The position numbers and the translations under genes are program-made. DNA of 64,000 nucleotides from Stenogyne calaminthoides (taxonomy: Eukaryota > Streptophyta > Magnoliopsida > Lamiales > Lamiaceae), in contig JBBCBC010000033.1 of the NCBI GenBank assembly GCA_037126765.1, forward strand, positions 14,274,085 through 14,338,084, in the 5' to 3' direction. Of this stretch, positions 1-10,185 are shown piece after piece; positions within the stretch are counted from its first letter, which is position 1; each line of letters begins with the position of its first letter. The notes beneath the pieces are model-generated. The model searched no databases. It had not been told where the DNA came from and saw only the letters and a program-made list of their open reading frames with translations.

Positions 1-189
1 TTGTAGCCTTAATCTTATACAACTTTAATAATGTAAAAATAACGAAACTCGAGGGTTTAATCTTTTTCAATGAAAATTTCTTATTATTCCATTGTTGAGA
101 TACCTGTCTCTCTTACTTTTAGTCTTTAACCACCGCGATTTGTAGATCCTTAATCTTATACAACTTGCTTGTTGAAATATGGCTTAATC

Positions 190-790
190 GACTTATCCAA
201 AGTATAAAATAACTCTTATAAAATGGTGTCTCGACATCCACATTTGCCTTTTACGAGTGAATCAATATAATTTTTTTAATATGATAATTCTTTATAATCC
301 CTTAGCTCTTGACTAAGCGAGGCGGGCTGATCTTCCGCAACCATATATTACCTTGAGATACCTAACTTCAAAACCGATTCCTCTTAACCGTAATACCCAC
401 ATGTATCACGAGGTGTTAGTCTCTTAACCGAATCGAATATACCACTAAGCTCTAGAGAAAATAAACCACCAACCAAACATTTCTAGGTGCTTTTTGGATT
501 TCCAAGATCCCTCTTTAAAAAGTGATATCTATCCGGTCTCTTTGGCGAGCTATAGTAAAGATCCAATTATATTCTTTTTGATTAGTTTTCTAACCATTCT
601 CATCGGATCCATCTTGAACCCGTCATCATAGGTGGCTTGGTTTTGAAAATATCGATAAACTCCTAGTGTACTTAAATTTATCGGATGAATATCTTATCCA
701 TTCTAACTCATCGATATTCTTTCTTTTCAACATGATCTCTTATAAAATGATGTCCCCACATCCACATGCTTCTTCTCCATCTTGTATGTA
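190..790 (-). pseudogene. Copia RNase H remnants (two)
   Basis: Two places on the minus strand, about 213-243 and 737-767, encode the RNase H C-terminal segment that reads HxDVxxHFIR in plant Copia elements; the second gives HHFIRDHVEK. The nucleotide strings are alike (ctcttataaaatg, then acatccacat). Element S carries the same segment near 3330-3360. Two copies about 520 bp apart mean either a local duplication or two remnants. A 24-bp direct repeat (2-24 and 141-166) also points to local duplication. No continuous frame survives. Confidence 0.5.
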
Positions 791-899
791 AGAACAGATT
801 CCTTTAGTGAAGCCCTGATTGCAATACCAAGACTATTTTTTCTTCAACGCGGTAATATAGGTTTTTTCAAAGCACGGTTGTTCAGCTACAATTTCTCAT

Positions 900-1010
900 A
901 AGAATTATAATCCCTTTACCATCCATCGATTAATAAACCCTAGCGTAGCGGCGTATTCCAAAAAACAGAGCAATAAAGTCTCATCATAATCAATTCCTTC
1001 GATTGTGAAT
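900..1010 (-). pseudogene. Copia reverse transcriptase fragment
   Basis: The minus strand from 1010 downwards reads FTIEGIDYDET, the strongly conserved start of the Copia RT fingers (usually TQxEGIDYDETF). It lies between the integrase C-terminal piece and the RNase H pieces, as expected. The catalytic YVDD region is not recognisable. This is a short scrap identified only by that motif and its position. Confidence 0.55.
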
Positions 1011-1037
1011 ACCCCTTAAAGTCTTACCTTATTTACG

Positions 1038-1220
1038 TTATGACATTATTTTCATCTCTCTTGTTCTTGATAAGGAATATCCTAAGAATATACACTCATC
1101 CGACTTGGCCTCAAAAGTCTCGTGCATCCTTTCAAACTGATTCAATTCTTCTTCTTGCTCTTCCCATTGTTGTGTATTGGTTCCTTCAAAGACAGATAAC
1201 TTACATGGCACTTTCACCAA
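1038..1220 (-). pseudogene. Copia integrase C-terminal fragment
   Basis: The translation contains FEAKSDECIFLGYS, the hallmark of the end of Copia integrase (F-x-K-S-D-E-G-x-F-L-G-Y-S). The stretch before it is rich in Glu and Gln and does not match the family, so the frame has probably been scrambled by small indels. It lies in order between the integrase core (near 1.7-2.1 kb) and the RT scrap (900-1010). Confidence 0.6.
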
Positions 1221-1800
1221 AAATTCTATCGATGGAAGTAAGAAACACTTTTTCGGTTTTCATACCCTTCCATAGTAGTTCATTATAGGGATTGTTTTGT
1301 AGTGAGCCTTACATGTACAAGAGCACTTGGACTCATCATGTGTTGATGTCTGTCTGTGTGTGGCATGCCCGGATGGTTCGATGAATCTGATGGCGGCTTC
1401 TTTATTGACAGTTATATGCGTAAATGGCTTGGTGACTGTGAATCATGTTCGTGTTACGATCCTTTTTATGATACTTAGGCGATCAATTTTACGTGCATCA
1501 GTCTTCGGTTGAACTTCTTTGAGTGTTTCTCTTGTTTGTCTCATCAAAGACCACATGAGGTGTTTCACCATTATGTTGTAAACCACGCGTTCTTGGATAA
1601 GGAATATCCTAAGATGTCTCTCATCGACTTGTCAAAAGTCTTCAAAACTTTCCCAGTTGTGTATGAAACACTTGCACCCAATAAAAGAGTTCGAAATTAT
1701 GTACCTTTATCCCATCCATAGATTTTCACTATAATCGATATCCTTTTCGCTTTTTTAGCTTTTTTAACATAGTTTCCTTGAGTGTTCTGTTTCTCCGTTA

Positions 1801-2012
1801 TCTTTGTTGTCTCATTCTTCTTATACAAGAATACAAAAATCAAGAATAAAAGAGTGGAATAATCATCCACGATTTTCACTAAAGTTTTGTTTTTTTAGCA
1901 AAATGTATCTTTGTTTGTCTCATTCTTCTTATACAAGAATACAACCGTTGGAATAATCATCCACGATCCAAATAAGTCCATATGGAGCAATTGTCCAAAT
2001 AAGTCCATATGG
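1801..2012. repeat. Stuttered local duplications in integrase
   Basis: Two overlapping duplications are visible. A segment of about 60-70 bp occurs at 1801-1872 and again at 1908-1967; both contain cattcttcttatacaagaat and ggaataatcatccacgat. An 18-bp string, ccaaataagtccatatgg, occurs at 1968-1985 and 1995-2012. On the minus strand these duplicate the integrase phrases VFLYKKNET and LHMDLFG, so an integrase copy was partly repeated in place. Confidence 0.85.
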
Positions 2013-2051
2013 ATTGTAATACTCCGGGTCGAGGATTCCTTGAATGAGGCT

Positions 2052-2291
2052 TTAACTGTTTTCCTTCCGACATGCGACACATGTCTGATCCTTAGAGAAT
2101 ACCTCATTCGGAAGTCCCTCAACCAAAGACATCCTTGCTATCTTGTTAAGAGTTTTAAATTTCAGATGACTCATTCTTTTGTGCCAGAGCCAACTGCTAC
2201 TTTTGGAACTCTTAACAATCAGGCATGCATTTCTTGGACAACTATTCCAATCTGCTGTATAAATCGTACCTTTCCTTGAACCAGTTAACAA
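2052..2291 (-). pseudogene. Copia GAG-pre-integrase domain fragment
   Basis: This open stretch encodes a GAG-pre-integrase (integrase zinc-binding, HHCC) domain. It contains LWHKRMSHLKFKTLNKIARM and ends in CVACRK, giving the His pair and Cys pair, though the usual QKGKQ tail is altered. Element B at 23139-23468 has almost the same sequence. Below 2052 the frame is lost near the LHMDLFG integrase start, where local duplications occur. The start shown is simply where the open stretch begins; the upstream protease is not recognisable. Confidence 0.75.
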
Positions 2292-3204
2292 GATCTGTTG
2301 AGTAGAAAATGAAATTAAAATAATGTTATATGAAAAAATAGGAGGGAAAAAAGAAGTAAATGACTGAAAATAATTGAAATAACATAAGTAAAATCAACAC
2401 AGACCTCGATTCCTATGTGCAACCACAAAGTTTTTAGCTCTCAGTATCAGATAACACAAATAAGTCGAACTTAAGTAGAGAAGAAAGTGGAGGTTATTAC
2501 ACAAAACCACCAAGAAACCGATCAGGAGTGGGAACTAAAGATAACCACCCACTAAAAAGCAAGTTAGTGATCGTGTGAATGTGTAAGAGACCTCCAAAAA
2601 ACATTTTAAAAAAATAGAGACCATATCCAAAATTAAGTAAACGCATATTAGATCAAATAACTTACTTAAACCGCGAATTCAACTTATCCATAACATTAAA
2701 CAGAATATGTATGATAGATAAAGTTTGAATCACTTAAGGTTTCACAAAATGTCGGCACACATATATCTCAACACTCAATTTTGCATGAAATTCAGCATCA
2801 AAGTGTTGCATATTTTGAATTTCCTTTTAAACACATGTTCACATTGATCCACCTTTTCAAGAGAGAACATCGTAGTAGCGAGCTCCGTGTCACATAGTTA
2901 CTCAGCGAATTATCAACAAACATGGATGTTTATTTAATCACCTTTTGAAAAGAGAACATCGTAGTAGCGAGTTCTGTGTCCCATAGTTACTCAGTGATTA
3001 CATCTCTAAGTTGTGCTTTATTTTTCAATGCATTTAAGAGATATATGTCCAGGACTCTGTATCTAAACCATGATTCAACAATAAGATCATACCATTATCA
3101 TTTAAAGTTAAAAAATAAGCAAATCAGCAGACAAACTCATTATCAGAACCATAATGTTGCTTCAAATGTTGGAAACATTCGTCACAACATCTAGTGTTTA
3201 TTTT
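2292..3204. other. Non-coding stretch beyond the pol end of S
   Basis: No gene is visible. The stretch follows the stop codon of element S pol (minus strand) and should contain its 3' untranslated region, purine tract and 3' LTR. I could not align it convincingly with the candidate 5' LTR at 9427-10185. The strand just after the pol stop has the same CAACAT-rich texture as the start of that LTR. It contains one clear internal duplication (2851-2997). Confidence 0.5.
2851..2997. repeat. 58-bp direct duplication
   Basis: Copies lie at 2851-2908 and 2940-2997, offset by 89 bp. Both contain gagaacatcgtagtagcgag and catagttactcag and differ at a handful of bases. The 31 bp between them look unrelated. 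The function is unknown; it may be a repeat within the 3' region of element S. Confidence 0.85.
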
Positions 3205-3431
3205 CAGATATAACAAAGACCAAGAGATTTTTTAAGTGAAGAAAACCTCTCATTATCAATGGCTTTTGTGAAAATATCAGCAAGTTATTTTTCAGTAGAA
3301 ATGTACTTTAACTTCACAACTTCTTTCTCTACAAGATCTCTTATAAAGTGATGTCTTATACTTATATGCTTAGTCAAAGAATGTTGCACAGGATACTTGG
3401 AAATATTGATAGCACTAGTATTATCACAATA
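3205..3431 (-). pseudogene. RNase H C-terminus of element S
   Basis: This is the end of pol. The minus strand reads NISKYPVQHSLTKHISIRHH, then LADIF-type and TKAIDNERFSSLKKSLGLCY wording, ending at a TGA (complement of 3205-3207). The piece starts exactly at a CAATA target duplication (3427-3431), where a solo LTR entered. The upstream RNase H resumes at 4846, and removing the insert restores the phrase LTVYCDNTSA across the break. RNase H would remove RNA from the RNA/DNA hybrid during reverse transcription. Confidence 0.8.
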
Positions 3432-4840
3432 TGTTGGGAAATTTGTAGTTTTGAAAGAAGTTTCAAAACAGTTGTAATAAGACTAGTCGAACCTGTTAGT
3501 CGACTGATGATGTTAGGAGACCAACTGAATATGTTAGACAACTGATGTATTAGACTAGGTCACATATTGAGGGGGAACTAATATGTATAGGTTTAGATCA
3601 GAAGCAAAGATCAGAAGCGAAGAACTGAAGACCTTGTAGAAAGGACATCAGCAGAGTCGATAGGTTGAAGCTAAGACAACCTTATCAGAAGACTCAATAT
3701 TACTAATCAGTTTCATACTGACCAGGTATAGCTAAGTCAAAAAAGTGATAAGCATATCTACTTATCAAAGACATACGATTGTCATCAGACCAGAAGAATG
3801 CTATACTGCTGGCTTTACAAGGCGTCGATTCAGTGTACTTGTTAGCCACTAAGAATTCGACACGCATGTACGGGTCTGACTATGCAGGATATGGCGTATA
3901 AGGCCAAATGGCTAGAAAGGATAAAATTGCACGAAGACGGCATGGCCTTCTTGAGCACGTCAAATCAAGCCTGTAAGCTACCTAAAAATAGACCGAAATT
4001 CGAATTGCTCTCCAACGGCTAGTTCGATTTCGTGCCTATAAATATGGGGTCAACCTTCATAGTAAGGTTACGAAAATTATCATCAAGCTCAAGCTCAAGC
4101 AGGTTTCCGCACGAAGAACACTAAATCGAAGATTATTTTCTAAGTGTTCATCCCATTAGTTCTTAGCCTTGAATACTTATCCTTTAGCTTTAGGCTACTC
4201 CGATACTTGAATAGTATTCCAGTTGGAACACAACAAATCTTATACCCAAACAAAAGTTAGGTAAAGTTTGTTATAGCAAGATTTTAGTCTAGGGTTTCTA
4301 GATCTGATTTTTGGGATTGGTTGAGCGAGAACTCGTGAAACATCTATTGGTTATACTGTGTTAGACTAACATATTAAACTAAGTCCAGTTGGTTAGTTTT
4401 TGCCCCTGCTGATAGGGAAGAGTGGACGTAGGACAAGTTGTCTAAACCACTATAAATCTGTGTGCCTTTACATTGCTTTACACTTATCTGCACACTACCT
4501 TTTTATCTGCATGCATATTCTGAATCTAGATCAGACTAGCATCAAGCTACTGAACTGATCAGCTTGACACTTTCGTCATCTGATCTAAAATGGATTGATC
4601 AGAATCTTGGTTGAGTAAAACTGGTTTTCACACGGGTTAACTAATCTTCCGCACCATCAGTTAAACTGATAGACGCCGAACTGATCTGCCTCCGAGCAAT
4701 CAGTAAGTCGGATATTGGTTCACTCTGCACTCTGATCAGGCATACTTGCTAATCACACCTGATCCATGAATAGTTTTAAAATTCTATTCACCCCTCCCCT
4801 CTAAACTTCTACCGTCACTAAAACCCGTTCCGGACCTACG
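3432..4840 (+). repeat. Solo LTR of family B
   Basis: A 1409-bp LTR starts TGTTGGGAAATTTGTAG and ends cggacctacg, where CA would be expected. It is flanked by perfect 5-bp target duplications CAATA (3427-3431 and 4841-4845). It aligns along its length with the B 5' LTR at 18544-20071. No internal sequence remains, so unequal recombination between the two LTRs has removed it. The host is the RNase H gene of element S. It contains a TATA box and a hairpin-like GTGG...CCAC motif (4422-4450). Confidence 0.93.
4037..4044 (+). promoter_or_regulatory. LTR B TATA box
   Basis: TATAAATA within cgtgcctataaatatgg lies about two-fifths along the LTR, as expected for the U3 promoter. The sister LTR has TATATATA at 19258-19265. 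Confidence 0.65.
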
Positions 4841-6003
4841 CAATAAACAGTCAAATTACCACTTTCTAACCCATAATCATTAAATATATTTTTAAGCCAA
4901 AGTAGTTGAGTGCAGCAACTTCCAGTAGAACATATTCATACTTAGCTGTTGATTGTGACACACAGTTCTACTTCTTACTATGCCAAGATATAATGTTGTT
5001 TTCCATGTAGAAACATCCTCCACTAGTACTTTTTCTGTCATAACAATCACCTGCCCAATCTGCATCACTATAGCCAACTAAAGAGCAATTAGTATCTTTT
5101 GAGTACCAAATACCTAGATCACATGTTCCAGCTACATATCTTATACTTCTTTTCATAAAATTAAGATGTGATTCCTTAGGATCAGCTTGATATCTATCAC
5201 AAAGACAGACACTACACATAATATTAGGTCTACTAGAAGTTAAGTACAAAAGACTTCCAATCATTGATCTATACAAAGTAGGATCAACATCTTTTCCAAT
5301 CAAGTCTTTACTGAACTTTTGAGTTGAACCCATAGGGGTTTTCATAGTTTTAGTAGTTTCAAGACCAAACATTTTCACCAAATTCTTAACATATTTGTTT
5401 TGAGAAAAGAAAATACCACTTTTCATTTGTTTGATTTGAAGACCTAAAAAGAAATTCAGTTCTCCAACCATGGACATTTCAAAGGTACATGTCATTTCTT
5501 TAACAAAACTCTCACGCATATCATTGCATGTTGAACCAAATACAATATCATCAACATATATTTGAGCAACCATGATATCATTCTTAGAATTTTTAATTAA
5601 TAAGGTTCTATCAGCTTCACCTCTCAAAAATTCAAACTCAAGTAAGAAATCAGTAAGTCTACCATACCAAGCTCTGGTGTTTGTTTTAGACCATACAAAG
5701 CATTCTTTAACTTGTAAACATGATAAGGAAATTCCAGATTTGCAAAACCTTTAGGTTGTTCAACATAAGCTTCATCATCCAGAATACCATTTAAGAAAGC
5801 AGCTTTAATATCCATTTGATGCAAGTTAATGAAACATGCAATAGCAAGAAGTAATCTAATAGATTCTATTCTAGCAACAGGAGCAAATGTTTCATCAAAG
5901 TCTATTCCTTCAATCTGAGTATAACCTTGAGCAACCTATCTAGCCTTATTTCTTACAATATTACCAGATTCATCAATTTTATTCTTGAAAATCCATTTTG
6001 TTC
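4841..6003 (-). pseudogene. Reverse transcriptase / RNase H of element S
   Basis: The minus strand encodes RT from the fingers (IEGIDFDETFAPVARIES, with a TAG just upstream) through MDIKAAFLNG, ALYGLKQTP, the catalytic YVDD (5547-5558), FFLGLQI and KTPMGS. RNase H follows with SDADWAGD and KSTSGG. Open stretches are 5624-5824 and 4968-5627, in different frames, so at least two frameshifts are present. RT copies the element RNA into DNA inside the virus-like particle. YVDD and the first RNase H aspartate survive, but the gene as a whole is dead. Confidence 0.88.
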
Positions 6004-6921
6004 CTATGACATTAATATCAGAATTAGGTCTAGGTAAAAGTGTCCAAACATCATTTCTTTTAAATTGATTAAGCTCTTCAGATGTTGCATCAGACTTGGG
6101 TAATGTTGCATCAGATGTTGAAGGAACATTCTGATTCTGATCAACATTTTTACTATCTTCAGTGTCACCAGTATTTCTGGATAATCTATCAAATCTGATA
6201 CATTATCTTCATCACTTTTACCTGCAAGACTTGCAAGTTCATCAAATACTACATTAACAGATTCTTGCATCGTATCAGTTCTCAAGTTGTAGATTCTATA
6301 TGTCTTGCTATTCTTAGAATATCCTAAGAAAAATCCTCTATCACTCTTAGGATCAAACTTGTGCAACTGATCTCTATCATTCAAAATGTAACAAACACAA
6401 CCAAACACATGAAAGTATTTCAAATTTGGTTTCTTGTTATTCATAATCTCATAGGAAGTACAATTACTACCAGAACGTATATAGACTCTCTTCACAATGT
6501 GACAAGCAGTATTTAAAGCTTCTACCCATAATTTCTTAGAAAGACTTTTTGAGGTTAGCATAACTCTTGTCATTTCTTGCAAAGTTCTATTCATTCTTTC
6601 AGCAATTCCATTTTGTTGAGGTGTTTTAGGTGAAGAAAATCCTTGCAAAATACCTTTTTTTTTTCACAAAAATTAGTAAGCAAATTGTTTTCAAATTATC
6701 TTCCATGATCAGACCTTATCTTACTGATCTTTAAACACAAAATAGTTTTAAACCTTTTGTAAAGAATTTTGAACTCAGAAAAGGTATCTGATTTTTCTTT
6801 TAGAAAAATAACCCAAGTATAGCTAGAAAAATCATCTACAAGAACATATGAATACCTCTTTCCACCTAAACTTTAAGTTTCCATAGGACCCATTAGATCC
6901 ATATGAATCAATTCACAACAC
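6004..6921 (-). pseudogene. Integrase of element S
   Basis: 6004-6648 is open and contains TPQQNGIAERMNRTLQEM with the catalytic Glu, then KYFHVFGCVCYI and HKFDPKSDRGFFLGYSKNS, the integrase C-terminal signature. In 6649-6921 the catalytic core is spread over several frames (SKIRSDHGR is visible), with an A/T homopolymer at about 6655-6665. Integrase inserts the new DNA copy into the chromosome. The wording matches the Sirevirus type. The linker after FLGYS runs into RT without an intact junction. Confidence 0.85.
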
Positions 6922-7908
6922 CTATTGGTTGTACATGCTGACAACATTGGATGTGTGTGTCCTTACTTGCTTACCTTTCTGGCATGGTCTACAGATTTTT
7001 CCTTTTTCAAAGTTAAGATCAGGTAAACCAATAGCAGCACCTAGTCTATGCAATTTCTGAATACTTCTGTAATTAGCATGACCAAGTTTTTTATGCCACA
7101 AAATAATATCATCTGCTTTAGCACTTTTACAAGCATGATTTGAACCAATCAAATAACAATTATCAGTAGATCTTTTGCCAGTCATTAAGTAATCATCATT
7201 TTTATCAAACACATAGCATGAATTCTTGTCAAAATTTACATGTAAATCATCATCGCATAACTGACTAATACTAATCAGATTAGCAAGTAAACCTTTTACA
7301 TGTAACACATTTGTGAACTTTGGAAAACCAGGAACATTCAATATTCCTTTTCTAACAACTTTACCTTTTGAAACACCACCATATGTAACGTGACCACCAT
7401 CACAATATGTATAATTAGACAGATAGTCAATTTGACAAGTCATGTGTCTAGAACAACCACTATCAAAGTACAACGATCCAGGAACACATGCTTTCAAATA
7501 TGTATACACAACATTACATGACATGTTCTTATGAATCAACTTTTTAGTGTTGTTAACCTGTTTTATAGGGTGTTCAATTTTATCAGGTAAAACAATTCCA
7601 ACTTTTAAGTCTCTTCTTAACTTAGAACAATATGGACGAATATGACCTACTCCAGCACAATAAAAACAGACATACTCTTTAAACAAACCTTCAGATTTCT
7701 TTTGTTTACCTTTCAAATGTTTTGACACAGAAGTTTCAGCTTTTACAAAAGAAATAGATTCACATGATAAAGGAGTATTCTCAGAAGTTTTCACAAAATC
7801 AAGTCCAGCATTATCAGATCTACCAATCATTAATGCCTTATTCAATTCAGTAGTGCTTGCAGAAAACTTTTTAAAACTAAGAGTAGTGCACTTGAGTTCA
7901 TCTTTCAA
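6922..7908 (-). CDS. Partial pol: zinc knuckle, protease, pre-integrase (S)
   Basis: This is the longest clean reading frame of element S (328 codons). In order it has an intact zinc knuckle CFYCAGVGHIRPYC (about residues 81-94), the aspartic protease motif FDSGCSRHMT (about 148-157), and a GAG-pre-integrase domain with WHKKLGHANYRSIQ and CRPCQKGKQ (about 270-314). The protease would cut the Gag-Pol polyprotein, and the pre-integrase domain is the HHCC zinc-binding part of integrase. The ATG is merely the first Met of the open stretch, since real translation would begin at gag. The integrase core continues at 6921 in other frames. Confidence 0.87.
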   Translation of the reverse strand: MKDELKCTTLSFKKFSASTTELNKALMIGRSDNAGLDFVKTSENTPLSCESISFVKAETSVSKHLKGKQKKSEGLFKEYVCFYCAGVGHIRPYCSKLRRDLKVGIVLPDKIEHPIKQVNNTKKLIHKNMSCNVVYTYLKACVPGSLYFDSGCSRHMTCQIDYLSNYTYCDGGHVTYGGVSKGKVVRKGILNVPGFPKFTNVLHVKGLLANLISISQLCDDDLHVNFDKNSCYVFDKNDDYLMTGKRSTDNCYLIGSNHACKSAKADDIILWHKKLGHANYRSIQKLHRLGAAIGLPDLNFEKGKICRPCQKGKQVRTHTSNVVSMYNQ

Positions 7909-9358
7909 AGAAGAAATTTTTCACATCTTTTCTAGTTTAAAGAACTTCAAGCTTCAAAAGATTTTCTTTCAAATCTGAATTTTCTAAAGATAAGAAACTC
8001 AACACCTATTTTTGAGTTTCTAAATCAGTTTTAAACTTCAGATATTTAGAGTCATAATCAGCAGATTTTGATGTTTCAGCATTCAGAATAGTTCCAGCAA
8101 AACAGTTAATCTCATAGTTATATGACTGAATGTTGTTTCAGATGTTGTATGAACATCTGAATCTACTTCAGACCAATAATCATCGAGATCATCATCAAAT
8201 GTATCATCGTAAACTATTCTAGCAGACATAGCACTTAGCTCACATTTACCAAAATAAGTTTCAACATCAGAATCATCACTGAAGGTAGCATTAAAGTTCA
8301 TTTTCTTCCTAAGCATAGTATTAGCACATTCATAAGCATAACGACCATATCCAGAACATGCATCACATTTAACCTTTTTTCTGTACTCAGGATCATATTT
8401 GAACTTGTTATCCTTATTGAATTGTCTAGGTTGATTGAAACTAGAAGACTGGCTTGGAACAAGCTTGATCAGAGGGGGAAGAATTTTGGTTAAACTTATC
8501 CTTTGATTGAAATTGACCATTTGGTCTTCTGAACTTTCCTTTTAGAAAAGATTTGAATTGCTTAGTAATAAGAGCAAATTGTTCATAAATATTTTCATCA
8601 CATAAATCAGAAACATCATCATCAGAATCAACTTCAGTCACATAAGGATGTTTACCAACATTATCAGAAGTTTCACCTCTAAAAGCATGTACTTTCTTGT
8701 CTTTATCTTTCTCATGTTTATCATTATCTAACATATTTAAGTTAATCTCATAAGTTTTCAAAATACTTATCAACTCATTTTGACTCAATAAATCAGTGTT
8801 CTTAGTCTCTTCTATTGCACATATTTTAGCATCAAACCGTTTAGGAACAGTTCTAAGTATTTTATTAACTAACCGAGTGTTGGAAATTGGATCACCAAGT
8901 GAGTGTGACTCATTAGCAATCTCACTTATCCTTTCATTTCATGATGAAATATTCTCATCATCTTTCATCTTCAAGTTTTCAAACTTGGTTCCCAACATTC
9001 TGAGTCTAGTTCTTCGAATACTTTCTGATCCTACACAATGTTCCTGCAATATATCCTATGCATCCTTAGAAGAAACACAGTTAGATATCAGTTTAAACAT
9101 AGAAACACCAGTAGCAGTAAAAATCGTATTAAGGGCTTTAGAATTAAAATTGGCCGATGTGCATTCATCATTGGACCAATCACTCTCCCTTTTGACTTGT
9201 GAATCACCATCATTATCACCAACCGTCTTTGGTGGATTCCAACCACACAACACACTACGCCACGCTCTCTCTTCTATGGACTTAATGTACATGCAGTAGG
9301 AATAATTTGATCCATCCAAAATTTGAGGTTTTAAAGAAGGAGTCAGTGGATAATTCAT
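7909..9358 (-). pseudogene. Gag of element S
   Basis: The ATG at 9356-9358 begins MNYPLTPSLKPQILDGSNYS, typical of the Copia Gag N-terminus, and lies just after the PBS. A UBN2-like Gag region follows in the same frame down to about 8441, with a TAG near 9055 and a TGA further on. There is a frameshift near 8441-8520, then a knuckle CDACSGYGRYAYEC whose His is Arg. From 8083 to 7909 a coiled-coil-like stretch appears in shifted frames. Gag forms the particle and packages RNA. It is inactivated by stops, frameshift and the damaged knuckle. Confidence 0.82.
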
Positions 9359-9411
9359 TGCAAAAACACACTTTAAACACAGGACCTTTAACTTAATGTA
9401 TCGAAGTTTAT

Positions 9412-9425
9412 GGCTCTGGCGCCAA
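9412..9425 (-). other. Primer binding site of element S
   Basis: The minus strand reads TTGGCGCCAGAGCC two bases after the LTR end. It resembles the initiator-Met PBS TGGTATCAGAGC but with CGC for TAT. It lies 54 bp upstream of the gag ATG, as expected. Confidence 0.6.
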
Positions 9426-9426
9426 C

Positions 9427-10185
9427 TGAAAGTGTGTGTGCGTGTATTTTCAAAGTGTTGTTGAAAATGTTGTGCAACATATAAAACAACATATGACAGC
9501 GGAAGTATAAAAACCCAGTGCAAAGGATTTCCAAAATTGTGTATAGTCTATAATCAGACTATACGAACCTCATGGTTAAAAACATCACTATAACAAGTAG
9601 TGAGATACACATGAATCTCTTACAAGATCCTAAAAGGTGTAGTGAAAAACCACACACCAAAACTCAATCTATTCAATCAAGTAACTAATGATCTTATTCA
9701 ACCTAAAACTTGATCTAATAAGACAAAATCAATACTGATGGGAAATGTTGGGATACACTCGACCACTACAAATAGACATAACATCGACCCTCACACTCCA
9801 CTCACGGTTGTGTCTCGGATGCTACTCTCTTAAATTTGGAGTAGAGCAAATGGGATTTCACTTTAACTCAAACTTGAATGTCGACCAATGCAATTTATTT
9901 ATAGACATTCAGACCAACTGCATTGTCCTACCCACTAAGTGTGGTCAGCCCTGAAGATCTCCTCCACTATCTCCATGATCTTGGTGTAACCACCCATGAT
10001 CTCTCTATTCTTACTCCATCAATGCAACCGCTTGACAATATCCGAAATTCTCTTCAACCTGCAATGTAGGAAACATAGAAAAACACATCTAACAGAACGG
10101 AGTCAGTGTTAGGAGAAAGAAAAATTTTAAGATGTTGTGCAGAATGTTGTTCAACATCTGGAACAACATCCGTGCAACATCAACA
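9427..10185 (-). repeat. Candidate 5' LTR of element S
   Basis: A 759-bp stretch on the minus strand starts TGTTGATGTTGCACGG at 10185 and ends CACTTTCA at 9427, next to the PBS. It has short CAACAT/ATGTTG inverted repeats near its start and a TATA box. Beyond 10185 an R-like LTR resumes abruptly, supporting the boundary. I could not confirm it against a 3' LTR, so the ends rest on TG...CA, the PBS and the junction. Confidence 0.65.
9896..9903 (-). promoter_or_regulatory. LTR S TATA box
   Basis: The minus strand reads CTATAAATAAATTG here, within the candidate LTR and about 280 bp from its start. Confidence 0.55.

Larger units (their letters stand above)
1..2291 (-). mobile_element. Degenerate Ty1/Copia pol remnant
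   Basis: Read on the minus strand from 2291 downwards, Copia pol pieces appear in the expected order: GAG-pre-integrase, integrase core, integrase C-terminus, reverse transcriptase, then RNase H. Each piece is broken by stops and frameshifts. No gag, PBS or LTR is seen, and the 3' side runs off the window start. The pre-integrase wording is very close to that of element B at 23.1-23.4 kb, so this is probably an older member of the same lineage. The stretch 1-190 and parts of 270-690 and 1221-1800 hold no recognisable domain and are assumed to be decayed pol. Confidence 0.75.
3205..10185 (-). mobile_element. Element S: Sirevirus-like Ty1/Copia
   Basis: A minus-strand element can be followed from a candidate 5' LTR (9427-10185) through a PBS, gag, protease, integrase, RT and RNase H to the pol stop at 3205-3207. 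A family B solo LTR (3432-4840) interrupts RNase H. Gag has two zinc-knuckle-like motifs, and the integrase contains KYFHVFGCVCYILNDRDQ, typical of the Sirevirus lineage as I know it. Frameshifts and stops occur in every domain, so it is inactive. The 3' LTR was not recognised. Confidence 0.8.

Noticed and set aside
1327..1721. Plus-strand open frames in the leftmost remnant
   Set aside because: They lie opposite decayed minus-strand Copia integrase and are shadows of it.
2292..3204. 3' LTR of element S
   Set aside because: CAACAT-rich texture near 3190 resembles the 5' LTR start, but no convincing colinear alignment followed.
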